A DNA stretch of 64,000 nt from positions 17,011 through 81,010 of the forward strand of contig NZ_KL448328.1 of assembly GCF_000709345.1 (NCBI RefSeq), given 5' to 3'. Below are positions 1-6,836 of the stretch, piece after piece. Both the position numbers and the translations under genes were made by a program. Position 1 is the stretch's first letter. The number at the start of each line of letters is the position of its first letter. Under the pieces are notes generated by a model, which was given only the letters and a program-made list of their open reading frames with translations, had not been told where the DNA came from and ran no database searches. This DNA is from Polaromonas glacialis. Its GTDB lineage: Bacteria > Pseudomonadota > Gammaproteobacteria > Burkholderiales > Burkholderiaceae_C.

Positions 1-308
1 GCCACATAGACGCCGCTGTCGGCCAGGCGAGGCACGATCTGGCTCGGCGGCAAGTCCTTGAACGCTTCGCTGTTGAGCGTGGCCATCACGGCCTGGCGCT
101 CTTCTTCAAGCAGCTTGTTGGCCGGGCGTGCATAGCGCCGCTTGCCTGAAGGGCGCTGGTCACCCTCGGCCGCCTCAGAGCGCTGCCAGCGCTGCACGCT
201 GCGGCACGACAAGCCGATCTGGCGGCAAGCCGGTTGCAAACGCGCCCCGTCGGCGCAGGCCTTGTCAATGAGGCCGAGCAACTTTTGGCGCTGCTGGACG
301 GACGTCAT
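1..308 (-). CDS. IS3-family transposase OrfB, N-terminal part, cut by window edge
   Basis: Catalytic half of an IS3-type transposase. On the minus strand it reads from an ATG at 308 for about 102 codons without a stop. Near the N-terminus is a helix-turn-helix (LQPACRQIGLSCRSVQRW), and the visible part ends in LPPSQIVPRLADSGVYVA, the region that precedes the DDE integrase core in IS3 OrfB proteins. The catalytic acidic residues therefore lie beyond the edge. The start overlaps the orfA stop as ATGA (305-308), so translational coupling is likely rather than the -1 frameshift seen in many IS3 elements. The family call is from recognised motifs, not a search. Confidence 0.8.
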   Translation of the reverse strand, partial: MTSVQQRQKLLGLIDKACADGARLQPACRQIGLSCRSVQRWQRSEAAEGDQRPSGKRRYARPANKLLEEERQAVMATLNSEAFKDLPPSQIVPRLADSGVYV

Positions 309-829
309 TTGTCCGCGCCCTCCAACAGCGCCTGGAAGTTTTTTTGCAACACCAGCAAGGCAGCCACCTCGGCCAGCGCCTTTTCCTTGCGCCTGAGTTC
401 GCGCTGCAACTGATCATGCTGGCGCTGCAGCTCGCGAAAGGCGCCGCTCGCCTCGCGTGAAGCGGGCACGGCAGGGGTGCAAAACGCCTGGTGCCACTGC
501 ACCAGCTGATGCTCGAACACGCCATGCTCGCGGCACCAGCTGGCCCGGGCCATGTCATCCAGTGCATAGCTTTGCTGCAGCGCCATCAAACGCTGTGCAG
601 GCGTCCAGGCCGACGCCGGGCCGTCCAGTGCAGCAGTTGCAGCGGACACCGGGGGGGCTATCGTGCCGGTTTTCTTGCTTGCGCTTTGCAGCCACTTCCT
701 GAGCGTGCCGGCGGACATGTTGAGTTCACCGGCAACGCTGATAACGGAACGCGTGCCGCGATGCCTGGCTTTGAGCAATGCCTGCTCTTTAAATTCAAGG
801 GAGTGATGTGAATGCGGTGTTCTGGTCAT
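305..829 (-). CDS. IS3-family transposase OrfA (helix-turn-helix)
   Basis: DNA-binding half of the IS3-type transposase, 174 residues. I chose the ATG at 829 (MTRTPHSHHSLEFKEQALLK) because it gives the usual OrfA opening, a short basic N-terminus followed by the FKEQALLKARHRG...VAGELNMSAGTLRKWLQ helix-turn-helix; a much longer open frame upstream is not protein-like. The C-terminus (about residues 130-165) is a Leu/Arg/Glu-rich coiled coil with REL-RRKEKALAEVAALLVLQK, the oligomerisation segment typical of OrfA, and ends LLEGADK. It is longer than the roughly 100-residue OrfA of many IS3 elements, with an Ala/Pro-rich linker at about 55-75. It overlaps orfB by 4 nt. Confidence 0.8.
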   Translation of the reverse strand: MTRTPHSHHSLEFKEQALLKARHRGTRSVISVAGELNMSAGTLRKWLQSASKKTGTIAPPVSAATAALDGPASAWTPAQRLMALQQSYALDDMARASWCREHGVFEHQLVQWHQAFCTPAVPASREASGAFRELQRQHDQLQRELRRKEKALAEVAALLVLQKNFQALLEGADK

Positions 830-976
830 GAAATGTCGTTGCCGGGCAGTTAGCCATTGAAGAATTGGACGCGACAACAAGTCTGACACCCGGGGCCGGC
901 GCTGTTCGGCGCGCCCTCGCCTGCTCGCGCTTCTCACGCCTCTGGCGCGCAAACCGATGGGGCACCCAGCGACCTG

Positions 977-2044
977 GTGGTGCAAGAGGTGACGAGTGCC
1001 GCCTTGGCACGCCCGCTGCTGAACGTGAACTCGGATTTGGAGGCAGTGCAAAGCTGGATCCAGGCGCGGGCAGGGTCGCTGGCCACCGCGCGCGTCTACC
1101 AGCGCGATGCGCACCGCCTCTTGCTGTGGCTGCAATACGAATGCCGGGGTGCAACACTGGCCCAGATGTCGGTGTCCGACTGCGGCGCGTTCATGGCGTT
1201 CCTGCAGCACATCCCGCCGCGCTGGATCTCCCGGGCACGCGCCGCTCCCGGCACGCCCGGCTGGGCGCCGTTTCGCGGCCAGCTCTCGCACGGGAGTTGC
1301 CGCCAAAGCATCACCATCATTGCTTCGCTCTTTGCTTGGCTGCAGTCTGCGCAGTACTTGAGCGCCAACCCCTGGGTGCTGGTCAACCAGCTCACCGGCG
1401 ACGACCCGGGCAAGAAGATGTTAGATACCAAGGCCTTCAGCGAAGCGGCAATGCTGGAGGTCCTGCGCTTCGTTGACGTGCAGGCGCCCTCCCCGTCAAC
1501 CGCCCGGATCCGGTTCACCCTGCTGTTTGTAGAGGCGGTCGGGCTGCGCTCGGCCGAACTCCTGTCAGCCACGCTGGGCGATCTGCGCATGGAGCCCGAA
1601 GGCTGGGTGATGCAGGTGCGCGGCAAGGGCTCGAAGAACAGACTAGCGGCCGTGCCGGGGCAGGCTCTGGCTGCGCTGCAGGAGTACCTGGCCGTGCGCG
1701 GCCTGGGCTCAGTCCAGGAAGCGCCGCCCGAGGCGCCGCTGCTAGCGAGCAGCCTGGATCCCATGGAGCCAGTGGGCTACCAGGCGCTCTACGAGCATGT
1801 CAAGGGCTGGCTGGCCAAGGCCGTACGGGCCTCCAGCCTGCCTGCCAATGAGAGAGAAAGACTGGCGGGGGCAACGACGCACTGGCTGCATCATACCTTT
1901 GGCACCCGGGCCATTGCCCGGCAGGTGCCGCTCGATGTGATCCAGGCGCAGATGGGGCATGCCTCGATCCAGACCACCACGGCGATCTATGGCCGGGCGC
2001 CGATCCAGCGGCGGGTGGATGAGCTGGGCAAGGCATTCGGGTAA
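977..2044 (+). CDS. Tyrosine recombinase (phage-integrase family), catalytic arginine replaced
   Basis: Site-specific recombinase of 355 residues with the two usual parts: an N-terminal SAM-like arm-binding region (about 15-130) and a C-terminal catalytic domain. Visible catalytic positions are Arg I in VGLRSAELLSATLGD, the beta-hairpin Lys in GKGSKNR, the His of THWLHHTFGTR, the His of MGHAS and the nucleophile Tyr in TAIYGR. The usual HxLRHT motif reads HWLHHT here (CAT instead of an Arg codon), so Arg II is lost and strand exchange is probably impaired. The start is a GTG with no clear ribosome site; the frame stays open to 887, next to the IS3 end, so the true N-terminus may have been cut by that insertion. 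Confidence 0.8.
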   Translation: MVQEVTSAALARPLLNVNSDLEAVQSWIQARAGSLATARVYQRDAHRLLLWLQYECRGATLAQMSVSDCGAFMAFLQHIPPRWISRARAAPGTPGWAPFRGQLSHGSCRQSITIIASLFAWLQSAQYLSANPWVLVNQLTGDDPGKKMLDTKAFSEAAMLEVLRFVDVQAPSPSTARIRFTLLFVEAVGLRSAELLSATLGDLRMEPEGWVMQVRGKGSKNRLAAVPGQALAALQEYLAVRGLGSVQEAPPEAPLLASSLDPMEPVGYQALYEHVKGWLAKAVRASSLPANERERLAGATTHWLHHTFGTRAIARQVPLDVIQAQMGHASIQTTTAIYGRAPIQRRVDELGKAFG

Positions 2045-2234
2045 CTGATCGCAGTGAAAACTCTACATATCTGAGGTCAAAGACTGCAGTCAAAAGTGCA
2101 TCTTGGCGCTGCCCCTACCCTTTTTCAGAGTGAAAAGCATCGGTTTTTGGTAATCGTTGAGTAGATTTAATGTGTGGCTGTTGTGGTGGCCGGCACTACT
2201 ACTACTGATAATTCTTCTAGAACTACCAATGAAC

Positions 2235-2398
2235 GGACATCCAAACGGATGCCCTTAAGGATATCTGTTTGGATGTCTTTCTGGTTACCCTAACGGGTAT
2301 CCATTAGGCTACCCAATAAGATATCAATTCAGCTATCCTTGTTGGGACCGGAGTAGGTAACTGAAAGGGTCATCGAACGGTTACCCGCTTGGCTACCG
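2235..2398. repeat. Array of 8-bp palindromic units in 12-bp phase, downstream of the par operon (candidate centromere, site 1)
   Basis: Fourteen 8-bp units start every 12 bp at 2235, 2247, 2259, 2271, 2283, 2295, 2307, 2319, 2331, 2343, 2355, 2367, 2379 and 2391. Good examples are GGTTACCC (2283), GGGTATCC (2295), GGCTACCC (2307), AGCTATCC (2331), GGTTACCC (2379) and GGCTACCG (2391); units at 2343-2374 are degenerate. The consensus GGNTANCC is self-complementary and units are separated by AT-rich 4-mers. The last unit overlaps the stop of the 2393-2773 gene. Phase and consensus match the array at 3513-3592 on the other side of parA, which points to binding sites for the operon's DNA-binding protein. 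Confidence 0.75.
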
Positions 2399-2773
2399 TT
2401 CACTTCGCCTAGGAAACTCTCGGTCAAGACGGTCCAATAAAGCAGGCTCATGCTTTACAGCCTCCAGCGCCTTGAGCGCTTCTTCCAGAATTACTCCTTT
2501 GGGCACATTCAACTCCTCCACCAAGCGCTGCAGATGCTCTTGGCACTCCGAAGTACCCTTGATCGGGATCTGTACATTGCGCCCCGTGCGGAAATAGTGC
2601 TGCCGCGGCCGCTCGGCTTCACTCTTAAGCGGTGGCGCCTGACGGCTTGGAAATCCATTTTGCTCGGCAATCTTGGCAATGGCTTCGCGGTTCTGTTTGG
2701 GTTTTTTATCCTCCACTGGCTTGACCTCAAAATCAGTCAGATCAAAACCTTCCATTGGATTGGTGCGGCTCAT
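2393..2773 (-). CDS. Ribbon-helix-helix centromere-binding protein, ParA partner
   Basis: Small basic protein of 126 residues encoded directly after parA, with start and parA stop overlapping as ATGA (2770-2773). Residues about 62-110 (GRNVQIPIKGT, then ECQEHLQRLVEELNVP and KGVILEEALKALEAV) have the strand-helix-helix pattern of ribbon-helix-helix DNA-binding proteins such as ParG/Omega-type partition proteins; the first 60 residues are charged and probably disordered, as in those partners, where this arm contacts ParA. Role by context: it binds the 12-bp-phased arrays on either side of the operon and stimulates the ParA ATPase. The fold is my reading of the pattern; the specific family is not identified. 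Confidence 0.7.
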   Translation of the reverse strand: MSRTNPMEGFDLTDFEVKPVEDKKPKQNREAIAKIAEQNGFPSRQAPPLKSEAERPRQHYFRTGRNVQIPIKGTSECQEHLQRLVEELNVPKGVILEEALKALEAVKHEPALLDRLDREFPRRSER

Positions 2774-3483
2774 TGTTTAGCCTTCCCTGCAGGCTCGACT
2801 GCTTTTGCTGATCGAATCGCAGCGATAACTTCCCGGGTATATTCCTCAGCGTTCTTGATAGCTTGCGGAATATTTGACACCTCCTTCGGATCCAAAGTTT
2901 CGAGCGGTTGCCGAAATGAAAACATGGCCTTGAATGCGGCACGCTCATTCAATTCCGTTTGAAAGCATGTGACGTCAGCATTTTTAAAGCTGTTGCGCAC
3001 ATGCTTTGTATCGCGACTGGTAATGGCAGGCGACGTGCGGGTGAAGAGAACCGAGTAAGGCAGCCTGTAGGCAGGCTTATGCTTTTGTATGCCTCGCTCA
3101 TGGGCTCGGATCAGGCGCAGTGCTTTGCTGGCCTGTTCGGCATCGAGTTGCGAGCCTTGCGTGGGGATGATCACGAAATCAGCCTCGGAAATAGCATAGG
3201 CCACGATAGTGGCTGCGGTTCCTTCTAGGTCGACCACCACAAACGGCGTTTTACCGGCAGCCTCTGCTATTTGGTCTGCAATATTTGCCTCTGTCACATC
3301 CGACACAATGGCAAGATTCTTAGGGGGAACATCACCTTGCGCCCACAGCTTGATGGGGTGGTTAGGATCGGCGTCGATGATGGTGACACCAATGCCCTGT
3401 TTGGCGATCTGCGTGGCAAGGATGAGTGCAGAAGTGGTTTTGCCAGCACCACCTTTGGGCGACACGAAAACAATGGATGGCAT
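2770..3483 (-). CDS. parA: ParA-type partition ATPase
   Basis: Small ParA/MinD-superfamily ATPase of 237 residues that drives plasmid segregation. The deviant Walker A motif PKGGAGKTT lies at residues 9-17, the Walker A' region is VTIIDADPN (33-41) and the Walker B region is FVVVDLEG. There is no N-terminal helix-turn-helix, so it is a short (type Ib-like) ParA, which normally leaves autoregulation to its small partner. That partner is the next gene, overlapping by 4 nt. The promoter region (3484-3520) abuts the second 12-bp-phased array, with AT-rich ATAAAT upstream of an AGGG ribosome site, so repression by the array-bound partner is likely. Confidence 0.9.
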   Translation of the reverse strand: MPSIVFVSPKGGAGKTTSALILATQIAKQGIGVTIIDADPNHPIKLWAQGDVPPKNLAIVSDVTEANIADQIAEAAGKTPFVVVDLEGTAATIVAYAISEADFVIIPTQGSQLDAEQASKALRLIRAHERGIQKHKPAYRLPYSVLFTRTSPAITSRDTKHVRNSFKNADVTCFQTELNERAAFKAMFSFRQPLETLDPKEVSNIPQAIKNAEEYTREVIAAIRSAKAVEPAGKAKQ

Positions 3484-3512
3484 GCAAAAGACCCTAAACG
3501 AATGGATTTATG

Positions 3513-3592
3513 AGATACCCTCTTGGGTATCCACAAGGCTAGCCGCATGGGTTGCCAAATGGATAAGCAAGAGGATAGCCATTCAGCTAGCC
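3513..3592. repeat. Array of 8-bp palindromic units in 12-bp phase, upstream of parA (candidate centromere/operator, site 2)
   Basis: Seven 8-bp units begin at 3513, 3525, 3537, 3549, 3561, 3573 and 3585: AGATACCC, GGGTATCC, GGCTAGCC, GGGTTGCC, GGATAAGC, GGATAGCC and AGCTAGCC, each followed by a 4-bp spacer. They share the GGNTANCC consensus and exact 12-bp spacing of the array at 2235-2398. The array starts 30 bp upstream of the parA start codon, so it can double as operator and partition site. A possible eighth unit at 3597 is degenerate. Confidence 0.75.
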
Positions 3593-3688
3593 GAATGCAA
3601 GCAGATCTCGTTCAAAAGTCATTCTTACTGGTAGGACAGGGCGTATTGAACCCGCATTCCTTTTGATAGACTGTTTTTTGGATTTAAG

Positions 3689-4023
3689 TTATCCACAGGG
3701 TTCGTTTTAATCGTGACAGTTATTGGTTGTTTAAATAAAGAGTTAAAGAAGATTAGCGTCTGTGGATAACAGAACTAACTCTTTGAATTTATTCATATTA
3801 TTTTGGCGGCTTGTCACGATTGAAACGAACATATGTCACGATTGAAACGAGGTGAGCGTCACGATTGAAACGAACTCGATTTGGCTAGGTCACGATTGGA
3901 CCGAGTTAGATGTCACGATTGGACCGAGGATTACTGCTGGACAGCCTGAAGGACGCCGGTCAAACTCACAGAATGCCTTCTACCGCGCCTCAAAAAGCAC
4001 TCTCGTTCGGTCCAATCGTGACA
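3689..4023. other. oriV: Plasmid replication origin (oriV): DnaA boxes, AT-rich stretch and iterons
   Basis: Two perfect DnaA boxes face each other, TTATCCACA (3689-3697) and its complement TGTGGATAA (3761-3769), around AT-rich DNA that continues to about 3804. Direct iterons follow: TGTCACGATTGAAACGA at 3812-3828, 3834-3850 and 3857-3873 (first base differs), then a variant TGTCACGATTGGACCGA at 3888-3904 (first base differs) and 3911-3927. Inverted copies lie at 3701-3718 (GAAACGA-like class) and at 4007-4023 inside the rep gene (GGACCGA class). Start-to-start spacing is 22, 23, 31 and 23 bp. The arrangement next to a TrfA-type gene supports an iteron-controlled origin. Confidence 0.88.
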
Positions 4024-4812
4024 CTCGATAGCAATGCCCAGCTGCCTCTGTGGCCACGGGACCAGCGAGCCTTGCCAAATGCCATTGCTCGCTCGGCCTT
4101 GTTCAATACCGCCAGTGCTCGCAAGGGTGGCGAGAGGGAGTTCCACCGCAAGCGGGAGATTGCCGCGCTCAAGGGCATCAGCATCACTTACACGGGCGAA
4201 GAGTTGCGGCAGGACGATGAGGATGTTTTTTTGCAGTGCCTGCACCTGGCGCGTATGCAGGGCCTTGGCACCGAGGTTTACTTTACAGCCAATTCCATGC
4301 TGACGGACTTGCGCTGGACAGGAAACGGCCCGAGTTATCTGCGTCTGGCTGATACCCTGTACCGGCTAACTGTGGCCACGGTCGGCATCACGGTGGACAG
4401 CGGCAAGGCAGGGCGCGAAAACTACACGGGCTCATTGATTGGCGGGTTTCAATGGCGGGACGGGGAGGGCGGCCCGCCACTGCGGCAGTGGCATATTCAA
4501 ATCAACCCCCAGATTGCCTCCTTGTTTGATCCGGCCTCCCATCTGCGCTTGAACTGGCAGGCCCGTCTAAAACTGTCTCCACTGGAGAAGTGGTTGCACA
4601 CGTTTTATCATTCGCACGCCCAGCCGTTTGCATATAAGGTGGAAACCTTGCACCGCTTGACTGATAGCGAAATCGTTGACTTGCGCAAATTCCGCTACAA
4701 GCTTCGCAAAGCCCTTGAGTCTCTGGTTGAAAAAGGATTCCTCTTGAGCAGCCATATTGATGTTAAAACCGACTTGGTGCATGTAGTTCGCAAGCACCAG
4801 ATCGAGGCATGA
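3910..4812 (+). CDS. trfA: TrfA-family plasmid replication initiator
   Basis: Initiator protein that binds the upstream iterons and opens the origin. The central and C-terminal region (from LPLWPRDQRALPNAIARSAL, about residue 45, to the end) reads like the TrfA family of IncP-type plasmids, including FTANSMLTDLRWTGNGPSY and the winged-helix segment LSPLEKWLHTFYHSH. The first ATG (3910) lies inside iteron 5, so the first residues would be encoded by the repeat; ATG 3973 (MPSTAPQK) is an alternative and neither has a convincing ribosome site. An inverted iteron (4007-4023) is embedded in codons for SFGPIVT, which suggests binding-site-mediated autorepression. The coding sequence is complete with no frameshift. 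Confidence 0.88.
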   Translation: MSRLDRGLLLDSLKDAGQTHRMPSTAPQKALSFGPIVTLDSNAQLPLWPRDQRALPNAIARSALFNTASARKGGEREFHRKREIAALKGISITYTGEELRQDDEDVFLQCLHLARMQGLGTEVYFTANSMLTDLRWTGNGPSYLRLADTLYRLTVATVGITVDSGKAGRENYTGSLIGGFQWRDGEGGPPLRQWHIQINPQIASLFDPASHLRLNWQARLKLSPLEKWLHTFYHSHAQPFAYKVETLHRLTDSEIVDLRKFRYKLRKALESLVEKGFLLSSHIDVKTDLVHVVRKHQIEA

Positions 4813-4831
4813 CTTAGGCATACTGAAAAGT

Positions 4832-5125
4832 ATGAACTACAGCATCACCCTGCAGGACTTCCCCGAAATTCCGGAAGACACCCGTATCAAAGCCGAAGAC
4901 CAGTACCGCCGCGCTCTGGAAAAAGCACTGGGCGGACCCGATGAGGTTGTGCCGGCCTACCGCGCCTGGCTCAGCGTCAGCGAAAGCGGCAACGACCAGT
5001 TGAGCAAGGAGGAGATGGCCCAGGCGACCCGATGGCAAAGGGCCTCGGACTTGGCCCGGCAGGCCGGCTTTCGCACTTTAGGCGAATCGCCCGAGGCCTA
5101 CTTCGAGTTCAAGCCGGGCCGCTGA
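4832..5125 (+). CDS. Conserved-looking hypothetical protein downstream of trfA
   Basis: A 97-residue acidic soluble protein starting MNYSITLQDFPEIPEDTRIK and ending FEFKPGR, 19 nt after the trfA stop and probably cotranscribed with it. It is predicted to be mostly helical (DQYRRALEKALGGPDE, ATRWQRASDLARQAGF) with no signal peptide, membrane segment or cysteine. I do not recognise the family. Position next to the initiator suggests a replication or copy-control accessory, but nothing in the sequence proves it. Confidence 0.6.
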   Translation: MNYSITLQDFPEIPEDTRIKAEDQYRRALEKALGGPDEVVPAYRAWLSVSESGNDQLSKEEMAQATRWQRASDLARQAGFRTLGESPEAYFEFKPGR

Positions 5126-5273
5126 CCGGGTAGCGCCTGTCATAGCACCCAGCCTGAGGCCCTGGGGTTTGCAGGCAGGGGCCGGCCTGGATTTCATTTC
5201 CTACTCCAAGTCTTGGTTTTTTGGCATCCGGGATTGCACCGTGCATGCCCCTGAAAGCGCCAGGGTTACACTA

Positions 5274-5286
5274 CTGGTTATATGTA
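5274..5286 (+). promoter_or_regulatory. Left half of a split LexA (SOS) operator
   Basis: CTGGTTATATGTA lies directly left of the IS1595 element. Joined to CAG at 6345-6347, and with one copy of the duplicated TTATATGTA removed, it rebuilds the 16-bp sequence CTGGTTATATGTACAG, a close match to the CTG-N10-CAG LexA box. The insertion therefore landed inside the operator of the umuDC genes. Confidence 0.75.
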
Positions 5287-6335
5287 TGGGCTATCCACTT
5301 AGCTCCATAGACTGTATGACCCGTAGTTTCGACTGGGCAACGACGTGTTGGTAGGTCACCGGGTCGGTCACGACGGCTTGCTCCAGCAACCTGTAAAAAA
5401 GCATTCCGCGCGACAGCGACTGGCGCCGGTTAAAGCGAAATACAAACTCCTCGAGATAGTAGTCAAGCTGAGCAGGCTGCACCGCGCCTTGGTGCGTTCC
5501 AAGCAACCAGCGATGAATGAGCGCGGCGACCCGGTGGACCCCTGGCATGGACACATGCGCCGGTGTGTCAGAGCCCAGCATGACGCTTTGCTGATGGACG
5601 TAACCTTCTTCCTTGAGGTGACGGTAAGCAGCCGAACCATCGGTATGTACGGTGGCGCCGGCTTCAATAGCATCCTTGACAAAAGGCAGCACCTGGCTTT
5701 CAGAGTCATCGACAATGCGGCGCAACCGGATGCGTCCAAATCCCTTGGGCTCAATCATCTCGACTGCGATGACCACCAGGGTTTTGGCGGTATGGGATTT
5801 GCGCCCTTTGGCATTGACTGATTGGGCCTTGTCGCCAATGGCGATGAAGGTTTCATCGACCTCCACCAACCCACCGAGCATATCTCTGCCAGGGCGAACC
5901 ATGGCCCGGCGAAAGCGGTGCAGCATGGTCCAAGCCGTCTGATAGCTCCCAAGACCGAGCACGCGTTGCAGCCCCAGGGCGCTGACGCCTTGTTTCTGGT
6001 TGGTGATGTACCACGCAGCGGCCAGCCACACCTTGAGCGGCGTGCGCGTCTTGTCGAAAAGGGTTCCCGCCGTCACACTGGCCTGGTGCTTGCAGCTCTG
6101 GCATACCAGCCGGTTTCGGCTGGTCTTGAGGGGCGCGCTGATGACGCCACATCTGGGGCAAACGAATTCATGGGGCCAGCGCAGCTTTTGAAGATAGTCC
6201 AGGCAGGCTTGCTCGGTATGAAACCAATCCATAAACTGGCTCCAGGTCTTTGGGTAATCCTGACCTGCAATGGGTGGTGAGTGACTCTCGTTCATGAGCC
6301 ATTTTGCCACTCAGGGAGCTAAGTGGATAGCCCTT
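5287..6335 (-). mobile_element. IS1595-family (ISXO2-like) insertion sequence
   Basis: Complete element. Perfect 19-bp terminal inverted repeats GGGCTATCCACTTAGCTCC lie at 5288-5306 and, complemented, at 6315-6333. A direct repeat TTATATGTA flanks it at 5278-5286 and 6336-6344, consistent with a target-site duplication of about 8 bp plus one chance base. It carries a single transposase gene whose stop codon lies within the left inverted repeat. Intact ends and a clean duplication suggest a fairly recent insertion. Confidence 0.88.
5291..6310 (-). CDS. IS1595-family transposase (ISXO2-like)
   Basis: Transposase of 339 residues. The N-terminal zinc ribbon is visible as CPRCG (about 51-55) and CQSCK (about 70-74), followed by the helical region KTRTPLKVWLAAAWYITNQK typical of ISXO2-like enzymes and a DDE domain with acidic positions in GLVEVDETFI and ATVHTDGSAAY. 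The C-terminal region (LDYYLEEFVFRFNRRQS) matches the family ending. The start may be ATG 6310 or, six codons further in, MNESHSPP at 6292. The TAG stop sits within the left inverted repeat. No frameshift is visible, so it is probably active. Confidence 0.9.
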   Translation of the reverse strand: MAKWLMNESHSPPIAGQDYPKTWSQFMDWFHTEQACLDYLQKLRWPHEFVCPRCGVISAPLKTSRNRLVCQSCKHQASVTAGTLFDKTRTPLKVWLAAAWYITNQKQGVSALGLQRVLGLGSYQTAWTMLHRFRRAMVRPGRDMLGGLVEVDETFIAIGDKAQSVNAKGRKSHTAKTLVVIAVEMIEPKGFGRIRLRRIVDDSESQVLPFVKDAIEAGATVHTDGSAAYRHLKEEGYVHQQSVMLGSDTPAHVSMPGVHRVAALIHRWLLGTHQGAVQPAQLDYYLEEFVFRFNRRQSLSRGMLFYRLLEQAVVTDPVTYQHVVAQSKLRVIQSMELSG

Positions 6336-6347
6336 TTATATGTACAG
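6336..6347 (+). promoter_or_regulatory. Right half of the split LexA (SOS) operator
   Basis: TTATATGTACAG is the second copy of the duplicated target plus the right CAG half-site. The umuD start codon (6340) is inside it, so the ancestral LexA box overlapped the translation start, and the native promoter is now separated from the gene by about 1.05 kb of IS DNA. Confidence 0.7.
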
Positions 6348-6780
6348 CTCTTTGCCGCCAGCCGCCACGCGCTATGAATCGAGTGGTCCCTTGCTGCTCC
6401 CGATGGTCGAAGGCACGGTCTGGGCGGGCTTTCCCTCGCCGGCGGCGGACTTCGCGGTCAAGCGCTGCGACCTCAACGACCTGATGATCACGCACCCGGC
6501 AGCGACCTTCTTCTGGCACGTGCGCGGCACCTCGATGGTGGACGCAGGCATCTGCGACGGCGACCTGCTGGTGGTCAACCGGGCGCTCGCGCCCCAGCAC
6601 ATGGACGTGGTGGTCGCCGAGGTCGACGGCGAGTTCACGGTCAAGCATTTTTGCTGCAAGGGCAGCCCCGTCTCGCTGCGCGCGGCCAACCCGACGTTTC
6701 CGCCCATCCTTCTGAAGGAAGGGCAGACCTTGATCATCTGCGGCGTGGTCACGTACACGATCCGCCAATTGCGCAAGTAG
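6340..6780 (+). CDS. umuD: UmuD-like SOS mutagenesis peptidase
   Basis: S24 self-cleaving protein of 146 residues, regulatory partner of UmuC in translesion polymerase V. The cleavage site is WA-GFPSPAADF (Ala29-Gly30), the nucleophile serine lies in GTSMVDAG and the catalytic lysine in GEFTVKHF; all are present and the length is close to that of E. coli UmuD (139). The umuC gene follows 56 nt downstream, so it is the classical umuDC pair. The upstream SOS operator has been split by the IS1595 insertion, and the start codon ATG 6340 lies in the duplicated target. Expression should now depend on IS-borne or read-through transcription. Confidence 0.93.
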   Translation: MYSSLPPAATRYESSGPLLLPMVEGTVWAGFPSPAADFAVKRCDLNDLMITHPAATFFWHVRGTSMVDAGICDGDLLVVNRALAPQHMDVVVAEVDGEFTVKHFCCKGSPVSLRAANPTFPPILLKEGQTLIICGVVTYTIRQLRK

Positions 6781-6836
6781 CGAAGAAGCAACAAAACGAA
6801 AAGCGAAAAAAAAACCAAAAACAAAGGAGCACTGCG

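Larger units (their letters stand above)
1..887 (-). mobile_element. IS3-family insertion sequence, partial (continues off the left edge)
   Basis: Two overlapping minus-strand reading frames, orfA (305-829) and orfB (308 to beyond position 1), have the organisation of an IS3-family element. The upstream end is not certain. A TGTCAGACTTGTTGTCGCG sequence (minus strand, about 869-887) lies just outside orfA, begins with the TG common at IS3 ends, and sits exactly where the neighbouring recombinase frame opens, so I place the right end near 887. The other end is outside the window, so inverted repeats and target duplication cannot be checked. Confidence 0.6.

Noticed and set aside
865..1476. 203-codon plus-strand frame
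   Set aside because: Overlaps the recombinase in another frame and spans the IS border; not protein-like.
2450..2962. 170-codon plus-strand frame with hydrophobic stretch
   Set aside because: Antisense to the parA operon, whose motifs and overlapping starts are clear.
2235..3592. CRISPR array
   Set aside because: The repeats are only 8 bp with 4-bp spacers, far too short, and no cas genes are present; a partition site is a better fit.
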